Notes under the pieces: model-generated
Told to the model about the DNA's origin: nothing
Seen by the model: the letters and a program-made list of their open reading frames with translations, nothing else
The model's database searches: none
Shown here: positions 1-8,876 of the stretch, piece after piece
Position numbering within the stretch: the first letter of the stretch is position 1
How the letters are laid out: each line of letters begins with the position of its first letter
Translations under genes and position numbers: made by a program
Assembly: GCA_002321335.1 (NCBI GenBank)
Contig: DCMG01000102.1
Location: 22,195-70,112, forward strand
Length of the DNA: 47,918 bases
Source: Bacteroidales bacterium UBA1628
GTDB taxonomy: Bacteria; Bacteroidota; Bacteroidia; Bacteroidales; UBA932
Reading direction: 5' to 3'

Positions 1-618
1 GAGAGAGAAAAACTTCAGATGCCTGAATATGGCCGCATCGTCCTGAATATGGTCGAGCAGGTCAAGGCCATTCCCGACAGGGACAAGAGGAGCGAGCAGG
101 CACGTGCGGTAGTCAGAGTCATGGAGACCCTGAACCCTCAGGTTCATACGCAGGAAAACTATGAGCAGAAGCTTTGGGATCATCTTTTCATGATCGCCGG
201 CTATGATCTTGACATCGACTCTCCGTTCCCGGCCCCCCATCCGGAGGCGATGGATGTGCCGCCTATGAAGATTCCGATTAACAAGACACCGGTGCGCGCC
301 AATCATTACGGGCGCAATATAGAGAGCATCATCGACCTCATCGCCGGTGAGCCTGAAGGAGATGTCAAGCGCTCCATGCTGCGCTCGCTGGCCATCTACA
401 TGAGGCAGCAGTATCTTATCTGGAACAAGGACAGTGTGGCCGATGAGACCATATTCGCAGATATTGAGAAACTTTCTGGCTATCGGATTCATGTTCCTGA
501 GGATCTGGAACTTACTAAGATTTCATTTGATTCTAATTTCTCTCGTCCAGGCTTGAATCTGAATATGGGACAGAATCGTAGGAACAACAAGAAAGGCAAT
601 CGCAAGAACAGGAAATAA
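1..618 (+). CDS. DUF4290 family protein (5' end outside window)
   Basis: The reading frame is open from the first base: six codons (EREKLQ) precede the first internal Met at position 19. Homologues I know start a few residues earlier and read through a similar REKL-PEYGR segment, so the ATG at 19 is probably internal and the true start lies left of the window. The protein is soluble, with no signal peptide, and ends in a very basic Asn/Arg/Lys-rich tail. DUF4290 is a Bacteroidota family of unknown function. Its stop overlaps the ftsK start by one base (TAATG), which suggests translational coupling and a shared transcript with ftsK. Confidence 0.85.
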   Translation, partial: EREKLQMPEYGRIVLNMVEQVKAIPDRDKRSEQARAVVRVMETLNPQVHTQENYEQKLWDHLFMIAGYDLDIDSPFPAPHPEAMDVPPMKIPINKTPVRANHYGRNIESIIDLIAGEPEGDVKRSMLRSLAIYMRQQYLIWNKDSVADETIFADIEKLSGYRIHVPEDLELTKISFDSNFSRPGLNLNMGQNRRNNKKGNRKNRK

Positions 619-3029
619 TGTTCGGGTTCTGGAGGAATTTGGATGATGAGGACAAGGCCAAGGTGATGAAAATCACCGGGATTCTTGTCGCATTGCTGGC
701 AGTGTTCACATTGCTGGCGACATTTTCCTATTTCTTCACATGGAAAACAGACCAGAGTTCGTTGTCTTCTGCCGTGGGGGACACTACGGTGGAGGTGAGC
801 AACATCGCCGGGAAGATGGGCTACAGGTGGGCTGACCTGCTTGTGCGCAGGTGGTTCGGACTTGGCAGCCTGGCCTTTGTGGTCATACTCTTCGCTGTCT
901 CTGTGCGGTTGTTGCTCCACAGGTGGCATTATTCCTTGGTAAAGACGACACTCCTGACAGTCTCCGGGGCTCTGATCTCGTCCTTTATCCTTGCGTTTGT
1001 CTCTGATCTGTCCGGATTTGGCAACGCTTTCGGCGGCGGACTTGGCGGCGAGTGCGGCGAGTCGGTTGTGAAATGGACCTCGGTTGTTTTCGGGAATATC
1101 CTTACGGGGTTCATGCTGGCTTTTCTGGTGATTGTCTGGCTGGTTCTGGCATCCAAAAGATTCTCGGACTGGCTGATGGCGCTGGGAAAGAAGAAGGCGG
1201 TGGCTGAGCCTGTCGAAGTCCCCGCGCCTGTGGTTCGGCAGGGCTCACCAACCATGGAATCTGCAAGCCGAACAGAAACATCATCTTTGAATATTCCAGG
1301 TCCGTCCCTTCGGCAAGCTCAGGGACCGGAACAATATGTGGCTGAGCCTGTCGAAGCCACCGTGGCCCGGACGAGTCCAGCCACCACCGAAACCACTGAA
1401 CCAGCCGAAAAATCCTTGGAAGTCGTCAAAGGCCGCAAACTGTCCACTGAAATCAAAACTGATCTCCCGAGGATCAATGTGAGGGATGAACTGCCTGACT
1501 ATCAGTTTCCTTCTTTGGAATTGCTAGACTCGTATTCATCAAGCCGCAATGAGGTTTCAGATGAGGAACTGGCCAGGAACAACACAAGGATCCGCAATGC
1601 GTTGGAGAACTATCGCATCCAGATCAACGATGTCAAGGCCATTGTCGGTCCTACGGTCACCCTTTACAAAGTCTATCCCGCCCCGGGCGTGAAAATCTCC
1701 GAGATCAAGAAACTGCAGGAAGACCTTGGCATGCATCTTCATGCCAGAGGTGTCCGTGTCGTCACACTTACCGATTCTGTCGGCATAGAGGTGGCTAACG
1801 ACAGTCCGTCAATCGTGCCTATGCGCGCCGTGCTCAACGATGACGCGTTCCGCATGAGCAAGGCTGAACTCCCTGTCGCCATAGGCTACACTATTCAGCA
1901 GAAAGTAAAGGTCTTTGATCTTGCCGACGCGCCGCACCTTCTGGTGGCCGGTGCGACGAAGCAGGGTAAATCCGTAGGACTCAATGCTATAGTCACATCT
2001 CTGTTGTACGCGAAGCACCCTTCCGAGCTGAAACTGGTCTTCATTGATCCTAAGATGGTCGAGTTTTCAGCCTACGCTCACCTGCTGAAGCATTATCTTG
2101 CCGTCCTTCCTTGCAATGACGAGAGGGAGGAGATGGACAATGCGATTGTGAAGAAGGCCGACAAGGCCGACAAGATCCTTCGTTCCCTGTGCATAGAGAT
2201 GGACCAGCGTTACGAGTTGCTGAGCAAGGCTTCGGTGCCGAATATAAAGACCTACAACGAGAAGTACCGCAACAGGAAACTGTTGCCGACAGAGGGGCAC
2301 CGATTCCTGCCGTACATCGTCACCATCATCGATGAATATGCCGACCTGACGATGTCCGTAGGTGGCAGCGGGGATGCCAAGGCCGTGGCCCGCAGCATCA
2401 CGACATCCATCATCAGGCTCGCTCAGAAGGGACGTGCCGCCGGTCTGCATGTCGTGCTGGCCACCCAGAGGCCGTCTGTGGATGTCATCACCGGTCTCAT
2501 CAAGACGAACTTCCCGACCCGTATCGCCTTCAGGGTTGTGTCCAGAACAGACTCATCGACCATTCTGGATTCTCCTGGAGCCGAAAAGCTCATCGGAAAG
2601 GGAGATATGCTCTACTACGCCGGTGTCGAGATGGAGCGCGTCCAGTGCGCCTACATCGACAGCGAGGAGATCAACAGGCTCACTGAATATATCGGCTCAC
2701 AGGAAGGCGGCAAGAAGTGCTTCAACACTCCGTATTACCTTCCGCCAGTCGATGACGACACCGAGGAAGGCTCTGGAGGTATGGTTGATATGGCAAAGCT
2801 TGACGAACGCTTTGAGGAAGCCGCAAAAATGGTGGTAATGAGCCAGAGAGGTTCGACATCGGATCTCCAGAGACGTCTTGGCATGGGCTACGCCAAGGCC
2901 GGACGTGTCATGGATCAGCTGCAGGCCGCCGGCATTGTCGGGCCTCAGGAAGGATCTAAACCGCGTCAGGTTCTGGTTTCCAGTCTCGATGAGCTGGATC
3001 AGATCATAGCCGCCTACAAGAATCAGTAA
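618..3029 (+). CDS. ftsK: DNA translocase FtsK/SpoIIIE
   Basis: This 803-residue protein is a septal ATP-driven DNA pump that segregates chromosome termini and activates XerCD. About four hydrophobic segments fill residues 20-180. A low-complexity linker follows (about 185-280). The motor comes next: Walker A GATKQGKS at 445-452 and Walker B ending IIDEYADL near 570-577. The C-terminal winged-helix gamma domain (about 730-803) reads the polar KOPS signal. The linker is odd: residues about 194-247 are encoded by copies of a REP-like palindrome and read AEPVE, LRQAQGPE and VAEPVEA. It starts on the stop codon of the DUF4290 gene and is followed closely by a LolA-like gene. Confidence 0.97.
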   Translation: MFGFWRNLDDEDKAKVMKITGILVALLAVFTLLATFSYFFTWKTDQSSLSSAVGDTTVEVSNIAGKMGYRWADLLVRRWFGLGSLAFVVILFAVSVRLLLHRWHYSLVKTTLLTVSGALISSFILAFVSDLSGFGNAFGGGLGGECGESVVKWTSVVFGNILTGFMLAFLVIVWLVLASKRFSDWLMALGKKKAVAEPVEVPAPVVRQGSPTMESASRTETSSLNIPGPSLRQAQGPEQYVAEPVEATVARTSPATTETTEPAEKSLEVVKGRKLSTEIKTDLPRINVRDELPDYQFPSLELLDSYSSSRNEVSDEELARNNTRIRNALENYRIQINDVKAIVGPTVTLYKVYPAPGVKISEIKKLQEDLGMHLHARGVRVVTLTDSVGIEVANDSPSIVPMRAVLNDDAFRMSKAELPVAIGYTIQQKVKVFDLADAPHLLVAGATKQGKSVGLNAIVTSLLYAKHPSELKLVFIDPKMVEFSAYAHLLKHYLAVLPCNDEREEMDNAIVKKADKADKILRSLCIEMDQRYELLSKASVPNIKTYNEKYRNRKLLPTEGHRFLPYIVTIIDEYADLTMSVGGSGDAKAVARSITTSIIRLAQKGRAAGLHVVLATQRPSVDVITGLIKTNFPTRIAFRVVSRTDSSTILDSPGAEKLIGKGDMLYYAGVEMERVQCAYIDSEEINRLTEYIGSQEGGKKCFNTPYYLPPVDDDTEEGSGGMVDMAKLDERFEEAAKMVVMSQRGSTSDLQRRLGMGYAKAGRVMDQLQAAGIVGPQEGSKPRQVLVSSLDELDQIIAAYKNQ
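1201..1363 (+). repeat. REP-like palindromic repeats inside ftsK
   Basis: Two forward copies of the core CTGAGCCTGTCGAAG lie at 1204-1218 and 1342-1356. An inverted copy, CTTCGGCAAGCTCAG, lies at 1308-1322, and a weaker inverted copy at about 1232-1249. The same core occurs between genes at about 19364, 37218 and 45925. All copies here keep the ftsK frame open and are translated as part of the flexible linker. Confidence 0.85.
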
Positions 3030-3069
3030 TTCGCCGCAAGGCATGACTTGTGCAGACGCACGTAAAAGT

Positions 3070-3723
3070 ATGAGAACAATCACAAAGATATTCATTGCCG
3101 CTGCCGTGGCGCTTTTTGCGTTGCCGCAGGCTTCGTTCGCAAAGAGCAAGACGTTGGACGCTTTTGTCAGCAAGGTCTCAGCATCGCTGGTTTCGTTTGA
3201 TTATTCATTCACCATGCCGACAAAAAAGGCTAAGATGACCGGCAACGGGAGCGTGAAGGTGCAGGGAAACTCTTTCATTGTGGACGGAAACGGGCTGGAG
3301 ATATGGTGCGACGGAAAGACTCGTTGGACTGTCGACCGGATTTCGGAAGAGGCTCTTGTCGAGTCTGTTGACGATTCGTACGACAGCTATGCCACCAATC
3401 CGGCTCTTATGATAGCCTCCGTTGATAAGGCCTTCAGGGAGCTTTCTTTCGGAAGTGCAAAATTCGGCGGAAAAGTCGTGGACGCATCCGTCCTCTCGCC
3501 GGTCAGCAAAGGAAAAGGCTCGATGGACATCGCTGGACTGAAACTCTTTTTCAAGAGCGGAACTACGAATTTAATCGGGGCGGAGGTCGCTCTGAATGAT
3601 GGCTCCGTGTCAAATTTCACGATAACTAACATAAGATTCGAAGAGGCAGGAAAATCAAAAGAGTCTTTCCGGTTCAACGAAAAGACTCTCGATTCCTCTT
3701 ATGTAATAACGGATCTGCGTTAG
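3070..3723 (+). CDS. LolA-like outer-membrane lipoprotein carrier
   Basis: A protein of about 217 residues with a signal peptide (basic MRTITK, hydrophobic core, cleavage near SFA). The mature part reads like a LolA/LppM fold: a short strand with KMTGNGSVKVQGN, then NGLEIWCDGKTRWT, as in Bacteroidota LolA-like proteins that follow ftsK. LolA ferries lipoproteins through the periplasm. An upstream in-frame ATG at 3043 would add nine polar residues before the signal peptide, so I prefer 3070. The gene is 40 bases from ftsK and probably co-transcribed. The function comes from family and context; no catalytic residues are expected. Confidence 0.8.
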   Translation: MRTITKIFIAAAVALFALPQASFAKSKTLDAFVSKVSASLVSFDYSFTMPTKKAKMTGNGSVKVQGNSFIVDGNGLEIWCDGKTRWTVDRISEEALVESVDDSYDSYATNPALMIASVDKAFRELSFGSAKFGGKVVDASVLSPVSKGKGSMDIAGLKLFFKSGTTNLIGAEVALNDGSVSNFTITNIRFEEAGKSKESFRFNEKTLDSSYVITDLR

Positions 3724-3766
3724 GCTGTTCCGGGTTGCAGGAAATCAGCCTGAGGCGAGGATCCGC

Positions 3767-4789
3767 TCAGTCTTTGACGCATCTGACGGACGCGCGGAAA
3801 GACTCTTTGTCTCTCGCACCGGCAAGCACGTCGTTCTGTTTCACAAATATGTACCTGCAGAGACCAGCCCCGTCGCTTTCGGAGTCTGATGTCCAGAACA
3901 CGGCATAGTTGTCCACGCCTGTGAATTTGGAAGAACTGCCGCTATCTATCGCATAGCCTGCAGGAAGAGCCGAGAATCCGGCCTTGTTTGTGATCTTTAC
4001 CTGTGGCCAGTACTCCCACATCCTTGTGCCAAGGAATCTTGCGTCAACCATGAATTCTCCTGCGACTCCGCTGAATGTCTCCCTCACGGAGAATTCTGTC
4101 CCTTTCGGGGCAAGGGCGTTGGCCATTTCCACGAACTCTGCGTCGGAAGGCAGGTGCCATCCTTCAGGACAGGCCTCTACCGCTTCGTTCCATGAATAAA
4201 GCCGACCCATGATCGCATCCATCGCCTCGCTGTTTTGGTACGATACGCCCGAACCGGAGTAATAGAGGTTGTTCTTCATCCAGATCTTGCCGTTGATGGT
4301 GGTGATGTAGTAGGATTCTCCGTCTCTTGCGTCTGTGATCTTTGAATCAAATTTGGTGTAAGCCCCTGTCACGGTCGAATCGAGAGCCGGGTCAACAACG
4401 CTGAACGAGACCGAGTTTGTCTTGGGGTAGTAACCGTCAGCGAATGCCCCGCAGTTTACGGTGAAAGTGCCGACTTTTGAAGGTACGGTGAATTTGAACG
4501 TTCCGTCACCGGTCTTGTCGCTTTGTGTCTTGGTCGTGTCTTTCGCTGAATCCCATGAGACTGTCCAGTAGTAACCTATGTCTTCGGCCGATCCTGTGCC
4601 CGGGTGAGTGATGCCGGTCGGGGTCAGGCTGAAAGATTCGCCCTTCCGCACGTAACTTGGCACGGACTGGAATGTCAGGGTTCCGTTGACATAGTCTTTA
4701 GTGGATGAACTGTCTTTATCCTTTTTGCAGGACGGAAGGGTGAACATCGCCACCGACAATCCTGTTAAAACAATGTTTCTTATCTTCAT
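3767..4789 (-). CDS. FISUMP-domain lipoprotein
   Basis: This 340-residue lipoprotein has signal peptide MKIRNIVLTG and a lipobox ending LPSC, followed by KKDKDSSS. The frame opens further upstream, but the extension is not protein-like; the Met next to the signal sequence (4789) is the sensible start. An Ig-like region (about 35-140) is followed by a C-terminal Fibrobacter succinogenes major paralogous domain. The domain is recognised by INGKIWMKNNL, RLYSWNEAVEACPEGWHLPS, a WTSD turn and a final ASVRCVKD. FISUMP domains occur on surface proteins of Bacteroidota and Fibrobacteres; their role is not established. It is convergent with the LolA-like gene and divergent from apbE, with no operon partner. 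Confidence 0.85.
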   Translation of the reverse strand: MKIRNIVLTGLSVAMFTLPSCKKDKDSSSTKDYVNGTLTFQSVPSYVRKGESFSLTPTGITHPGTGSAEDIGYYWTVSWDSAKDTTKTQSDKTGDGTFKFTVPSKVGTFTVNCGAFADGYYPKTNSVSFSVVDPALDSTVTGAYTKFDSKITDARDGESYYITTINGKIWMKNNLYYSGSGVSYQNSEAMDAIMGRLYSWNEAVEACPEGWHLPSDAEFVEMANALAPKGTEFSVRETFSGVAGEFMVDARFLGTRMWEYWPQVKITNKAGFSALPAGYAIDSGSSSKFTGVDNYAVFWTSDSESDGAGLCRYIFVKQNDVLAGARDKESFRASVRCVKD

Positions 4790-4900
4790 CTTTCTTGATT
4801 GAAAATACAAATATCGCATAAAAAACGCAAAAACGGTAGCCATTGAGCAAAAACTAGTCCAATGATGCCCGATAATTGAATCGAAATGCCTATAATTGCA

Positions 4901-5935
4901 ATGATGAAAGCTATTGAGAGAATATTCAGAAGCACATCTGTGTGCTTTGCCGCTTTCCTGGCCGTGGCATCCTGTGGCGGGAAGGCCGATTATCAGGATT
5001 TGACGGGGTATGCCCAGGGTGGGATATATTCGGTGAAATTCAATCATGGCGGCGTCAAGGTCGGCATGATTGAAATAAAGATGTCGGTGGATTCCATACT
5101 GACATTGGTCGACACGACCTTGTCCGGCTATAACAAGGGGTCTCAACTCAGCCGTTACAACGCCGGGAAACCGGTTGTGCCGAACGAGATGTTCAAGGAG
5201 ATATTCACCATCTCAAAGAAACTTTACGATGAGACCGGCGGGGCTTTGGACATGGCCTCGGGGCCGCTTTTCGATGCCTGGGGATTCGGATTCACCAATG
5301 ACTCGCTGCCTTCAGCGGAGACTGTGGACAGCCTGAAACGAATCTGCGGAATGGACAAACTGGATGAGAATATGTCTCCATTGGTTCCGGGGCAACGCCC
5401 GAAACTCAACTTCAATGCTATCGCCCAGGGATATTCTTGCGACAAGATAGCCGAATATCTACACTCCATTGGGGTAACGGATATGCTCGTGAACATAGGA
5501 GAAATCTATTGCGAGGGTCTGAACCCGTCCGGAAAGCCGTGGAAAATCGGGGTTGACAGGCCTGTGGACGGAAATATGGAACTTGGCGGCCAAGGCCTCG
5601 TCGGAAAATGGCAGGGGGACGGAAGCGGATGCGGTGTGGTCACTTCAGGCAATTATCGTAAGTTTTACATCAAGGACGGACGGAAATATTCACATACCAT
5701 AGATCCCCGTACGGGCTGTCCGGTTGACCATAACTTGCTCAGCGCGACGATTGTCGCTCCTGACGCCACAATGGCCGATGCATACGCTACATATTGTATG
5801 GTGATAGGGTTGGATGAGGCCAAGCGTTTCATTGAGTCTTTGGATGAATTGGAGGGATATCTTGTATATGATGATGGTGGATTGATGTCGGAATGGGCTT
5901 CTTCTGGCTTCAATCTTGTAAGGGATAGCCGATAG
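4901..5935 (+). CDS. apbE: FAD:protein FMN transferase (ApbE family) lipoprotein
   Basis: ApbE transfers FMN from FAD to Thr residues of periplasmic redox proteins such as the Rnf/Nqr subunits. The start MMKAIERIF leads into a signal peptide with a lipobox ending VASC, so the protein is a membrane-anchored lipoprotein of about 344 residues. Family signatures are visible: FNAIAQGYSCDKIAEYL, LVNIGEIYCEG, GCGVVTSGNYRKFY, SHTIDPRTG, and ATMADAYATYCMVIG, which matches the usual metal/FAD-binding ADA-AT stretch. An upstream ATG at 4886 would add five residues. A small lipoprotein gene follows after 12 bases and is probably co-transcribed. Confidence 0.92.
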   Translation: MMKAIERIFRSTSVCFAAFLAVASCGGKADYQDLTGYAQGGIYSVKFNHGGVKVGMIEIKMSVDSILTLVDTTLSGYNKGSQLSRYNAGKPVVPNEMFKEIFTISKKLYDETGGALDMASGPLFDAWGFGFTNDSLPSAETVDSLKRICGMDKLDENMSPLVPGQRPKLNFNAIAQGYSCDKIAEYLHSIGVTDMLVNIGEIYCEGLNPSGKPWKIGVDRPVDGNMELGGQGLVGKWQGDGSGCGVVTSGNYRKFYIKDGRKYSHTIDPRTGCPVDHNLLSATIVAPDATMADAYATYCMVIGLDEAKRFIESLDELEGYLVYDDGGLMSEWASSGFNLVRDSR

Positions 5936-5947
5936 ATTTTTTGAGAA

Positions 5948-6352
5948 ATGATCAGACTGTTCAAAGATTCATCGTTTGTTATGGCCGCCATCACGGTGGC
6001 TGCCGGCTGCAGCACCATCAGCAGGACGGAAAAGCAGTTGGCCAAGGTTGATTCGTTTGATTCTCCGGACATCCCCGCGATAGGGGAGCGGCCTCCGCTC
6101 AGACCTCGTCAGGCCGGACTTGCATATTCCCCGAACACTCTGATCATCTATTATGACGAGGGCGTCGGCGATGGCCCGCTGAAGAAGGCTGCCGACAAGT
6201 ATAATGCTGAAGTCGTTTATGACTACAGTATCATCTGTGCGCTGACAATCCGTATTCCTGACGGCAAGACCCTGGAGGAAGCCACCAAGTTTTTCAGAAA
6301 GGTCAAAGGTGTGGTGGAGGTCTCAAAGAACTCCAGTTATGTCATTGATTGA
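5948..6352 (+). CDS. Small lipoprotein resembling a free-standing subtilase propeptide/I9 domain
   Basis: A 134-residue protein with an N-terminal hydrophobic segment and a lipobox (AAGC). After a Pro-rich spacer, residues about 60-134 have the rhythm of subtilisin propeptides and I9-type inhibitors: NTLIIYYDEGV, KKAADKYNAEVVYDYS, ALTIRIPDGKTLEEATKFF, then VKGVVEVSKNSSYV. In proteases this unit folds and inhibits the catalytic domain, but no protease domain follows here. It could be an anchored inhibitor or chaperone, or an unrelated ferredoxin-like domain. The last 30 bases overlap the end of truB on the opposite strand. Confidence 0.75.
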   Translation: MIRLFKDSSFVMAAITVAAGCSTISRTEKQLAKVDSFDSPDIPAIGERPPLRPRQAGLAYSPNTLIIYYDEGVGDGPLKKAADKYNAEVVYDYSIICALTIRIPDGKTLEEATKFFRKVKGVVEVSKNSSYVID

Positions 6353-7243
6353 AAGGCTGTCTCCGACGGCGAAACCTCCTGATCCTGTACGTTTCAGTGA
6401 GTTAAGATGCGCTCCGGTGCCGAGCGCTTCTCCCAAGTCGCGAGCCAAGGCTCTGATGTAGGTCCCTTTGCTGCACGCCACGCGTATCTCGGCCAGAGGA
6501 AGACGCAGGGCGGAAGTGTCCACTACATTGATGTGCGGATTCGGCCTCAGCCCGTCATCCTGGACTTCGGCTTCCTTGCCATCCGGAAAAAACGACAGCA
6601 ATTCCATTCCGTAAATATTTATGACCTGCTTGTTGAGAGTCTCCGCCACAGTATGGTCAAAATCAGTCATCACGTCAGTCTTCTCCTTGTGAGCCTCCCG
6701 GTATTGTTTTCTGGCCAGCTCGTAGGCTCGGACGCCATCGACAGACTTGGCTGAAAATAGAGGTGCTATCTGCTCCTGCTCGCCAAGAAACTTAGGCAAC
6801 GTCCCGCGGATGGATTGCTCCGAGACCCCGTCAGTCGGATATTCCTGGTCGATTGCTTTCTCCAGATCATAGGAAGGGGTAGTGGCTCCGAACGAGATTC
6901 CGGCGACATATTCCTTCCCCTCCTTCTGAAGTGCCTCGGCCAGTTTGGTCGCCTTGCCTATGCAGACGAGCAGCACACCGGTCGCAAGCGGATCAAGCGT
7001 TCCGGCGTGGCCGACCTTAAGATTCTTCTTGTGGAAATGTCTGCAAGCCGCCCATTTTACTTTGCGGATGACATCCGCTGAGGTCCAACGGTAAGGCTTG
7101 TCGATGGGGATTATGATACCTTCCGGGTAATCCTCGATGCTCTCCGAGAGTCTGGAATTACCCGAAAGAAAGTTCTTGTCAACTATCAAAGCCTTTATTT
7201 CCAGGAGTTTGCCTTGTGTGATGCCTGCCACTTTTACTTGCAT
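6323..7243 (-). CDS. truB: tRNA pseudouridine(55) synthase TruB
   Basis: Makes pseudouridine 55 in the T-loop of tRNAs. In this 306-residue protein the catalytic motif KVGHAGTLDPLATGVLL is near residues 77-92, with Asp84 as the nucleophile. A start-region motif IDKPYRWTSADVIRKVK and a C-terminal CSKGTYIRALARDLGE segment are also present. About 40 residues precede the usual TruB start (IDKP); no other Met is available in that stretch, so an alternative start codon is possible. The start overlaps the rpiB end by 10 bases. It is the last gene of cvpA-tsaB-rpiB-truB, and its 3' end runs 30 bases into the convergent small lipoprotein gene. Confidence 0.95.
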   Translation of the reverse strand: MQVKVAGITQGKLLEIKALIVDKNFLSGNSRLSESIEDYPEGIIIPIDKPYRWTSADVIRKVKWAACRHFHKKNLKVGHAGTLDPLATGVLLVCIGKATKLAEALQKEGKEYVAGISFGATTPSYDLEKAIDQEYPTDGVSEQSIRGTLPKFLGEQEQIAPLFSAKSVDGVRAYELARKQYREAHKEKTDVMTDFDHTVAETLNKQVINIYGMELLSFFPDGKEAEVQDDGLRPNPHINVVDTSALRLPLAEIRVACSKGTYIRALARDLGEALGTGAHLNSLKRTGSGGFAVGDSLSINDITGVL

Positions 7244-7668
7244 AGAGGAATCTTCTCGATGCGGCGCTCGTGGCGACCGCCTTCGAATTCGGTGTCAAGC
7301 CATTTGTTCACGATGGCGGTCACCATCCGGTAGGAGATGAAGCGTGCCGGCATCACAATCACGTTCGCCTTGTTGTGAGCCTTCGCAAGACGGGCGATCT
7401 CTGTCCCCCAGCAAAGGGCCGCGCGCACTTTCTGATGTTTGTTCAAAGTGATGGCCATGCCGTTTCCTGTGCCGCAGAACGCCACTCCAAGTTCGACATC
7501 CCCATTGTCGATGGCTGTGCCGAGTGGATGAGCGAAGTCGGAGTAGTCGCAGCTTTCCGCTGAATGTGTCCCATAATCAATGACCTCGTAACCCTTTTTC
7601 TTGAGCAGTTCCGCGATCTTTCCTTTGTACTCGAATCCAGCGTGGTCGCTGGCAACACCTATTTTCAT
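7234..7668 (-). CDS. rpiB: Ribose-5-phosphate isomerase B
   Basis: Interconverts ribose 5-phosphate and ribulose 5-phosphate in the pentose phosphate pathway. The 144-residue protein matches the RpiB/LacAB family in length. SDHAGFEYK near the N-terminus, DYGTH, catalytic Cys65 in FCGTGNGMAI and HNKANVIVMPAR are all visible. The frame extends upstream to 7860, but those residues are non-homologous and overlap tsaB; the family's MKIGVASDHAG start is at 7668. It lies 11 bases after tsaB and overlaps truB. Confidence 0.96.
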   Translation of the reverse strand: MKIGVASDHAGFEYKGKIAELLKKKGYEVIDYGTHSAESCDYSDFAHPLGTAIDNGDVELGVAFCGTGNGMAITLNKHQKVRAALCWGTEIARLAKAHNKANVIVMPARFISYRMVTAIVNKWLDTEFEGGRHERRIEKIPLCK

Positions 7669-7679
7669 GATATATGATC

Positions 7680-8372
7680 TTAAATTATTTTCTTTTTGCT
7701 GACTGTCGTGATGAACTCCTTTAGATAGAACGGCTCGAAATAAGCCACGTCCTCGAATCTCTTGGCATTCAAGGCGTCCAAAGCCGGATGCATCATCGAT
7801 GCGGCTTTCGGGCAGCACTGGATGAAGCGGGCGTTCGGGCTGGTCAGGGTGTCCTTGCATTTGCCGGCTCCGTCACCGATGAAGAGCACCGGCCCTTCGC
7901 TGAGCTGTTCCTTGAATGAGTCCGGATCGATTATCCGGGCCACGGTCTGGGAAATCTGCTTCCCGTCGGGTGTGAATATTCCCGTGTAGACCTCCATTCT
8001 GCGGGCGTCGATCATCGGAATGATGAAGCGGCAGCCCTCCGGGAGCATATTACCGTCCAAAGCCTGCCAGACGAGGGTGTCGAGCGTGCCGACGGAGATC
8101 ATCGGGATTCCGGCCCCGAAGCAGAGCCCTTTGGCTGTGGAGACTCCAACCCGCAATCCGGTGTAGGATCCCGGACCCTTGCTGACGGCCACGGCGTCGC
8201 AGTCCGAAACCTTCAGCCCTCTGTCGGAGAGCATCTCGCTGACGAACAATGCCGTCTTGGAAGCGTGCGCTCTTGGTTCGTCACTGATTCTTTCGCTGAC
8301 AACCTTTCCGTCTTCCACAAGGGCTGTGGAGCAAAGGGAGGTTGAAGTCTCTATTAGGATGATTCTGTTCAT
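7680..8372 (-). CDS. tsaB: tRNA threonylcarbamoyladenosine biosynthesis protein TsaB
   Basis: TsaB (YeaZ) is the non-catalytic partner that stabilises TsaD during formation of t6A37 in tRNAs reading ANN codons. The 230-residue protein starts MNRIILIETSTSLCSTAL and carries the family hallmark SKGPGSYTGLRVGVSTAKG at about residues 64-82. It shares the ASKHA fold but lacks TsaD's metal-binding histidines, as expected. Its start overlaps the cvpA stop by one base (TAATG), and rpiB follows after 11 bases. Confidence 0.95.
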   Translation of the reverse strand: MNRIILIETSTSLCSTALVEDGKVVSERISDEPRAHASKTALFVSEMLSDRGLKVSDCDAVAVSKGPGSYTGLRVGVSTAKGLCFGAGIPMISVGTLDTLVWQALDGNMLPEGCRFIIPMIDARRMEVYTGIFTPDGKQISQTVARIIDPDSFKEQLSEGPVLFIGDGAGKCKDTLTSPNARFIQCCPKAASMMHPALDALNAKRFEDVAYFEPFYLKEFITTVSKKKII

Positions 8373-8866
8373 TATTTATTGAATATCAATTCTTTCATGT
8401 ATGGGAAGAAGGCATCGGCAAAGTCCTTGATCGGTGTGTAAAGCACGGAACCGCTGATTGTCTTCGAGCAATTGATGCCAAGTGCCGTGGTTACAGAATC
8501 GAAAAGGAGTATGAACAGGCCTATGGCGAGGATAACCTTCATGAGGGCGAACACCACACCGAGAAGTTTGTTCAGCCATCCCAGCATCACTATTTTCACA
8601 ATGCCTTCCAGCATTTTCCCGGCCAGGGTGAGGGCTAAGAAGACGGCGAGCAGAATGAGTGTGAAAGCGATCGCCTGAAGCACGGTGGGGGAGACATCCA
8701 TCACTGGCTCCAGCCATCCGACCACCACATTGGAGAAATGAAACGACATCCATGCGCCAAGCACAAGGGCCACAAGGGCGGCCGCCTGGGCGATGAATCC
8801 CTTGGACAGGCCACGGAATATGGCTGGCACACAGCAAAGAAGGATTATGATGTCTATAATATTCAT
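8372..8866 (-). CDS. CvpA family inner-membrane protein
   Basis: A 164-residue protein with four hydrophobic helices (about 3-20, 24-45, 62-82 and 100-125). The start MNIIDIIILLCCVPAIFRGLSKGFI fits the CvpA family (DxxxxxxxxxxxxxxGxxxGF). CvpA was first linked to colicin V production and is implicated in envelope stress; its biochemical role is unsettled. It is the first gene of a four-gene minus-strand operon and is divergent from ileS. Confidence 0.9.
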   Translation of the reverse strand: MNIIDIIILLCCVPAIFRGLSKGFIAQAAALVALVLGAWMSFHFSNVVVGWLEPVMDVSPTVLQAIAFTLILLAVFLALTLAGKMLEGIVKIVMLGWLNKLLGVVFALMKVILAIGLFILLFDSVTTALGINCSKTISGSVLYTPIKDFADAFFPYMKELIFNK

Positions 8867-8876
8867 TAATCACGTA

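Noticed and set aside
4790..5146. Upstream extension of the FISUMP lipoprotein
   Set aside because: The extra residues overlap apbE and precede a perfect lipoprotein signal peptide.
7669..7860. Upstream extension of rpiB
   Set aside because: The extra 64 residues are unlike any RpiB and lie inside tsaB; the family start MKIGVASDHAG is at 7668.
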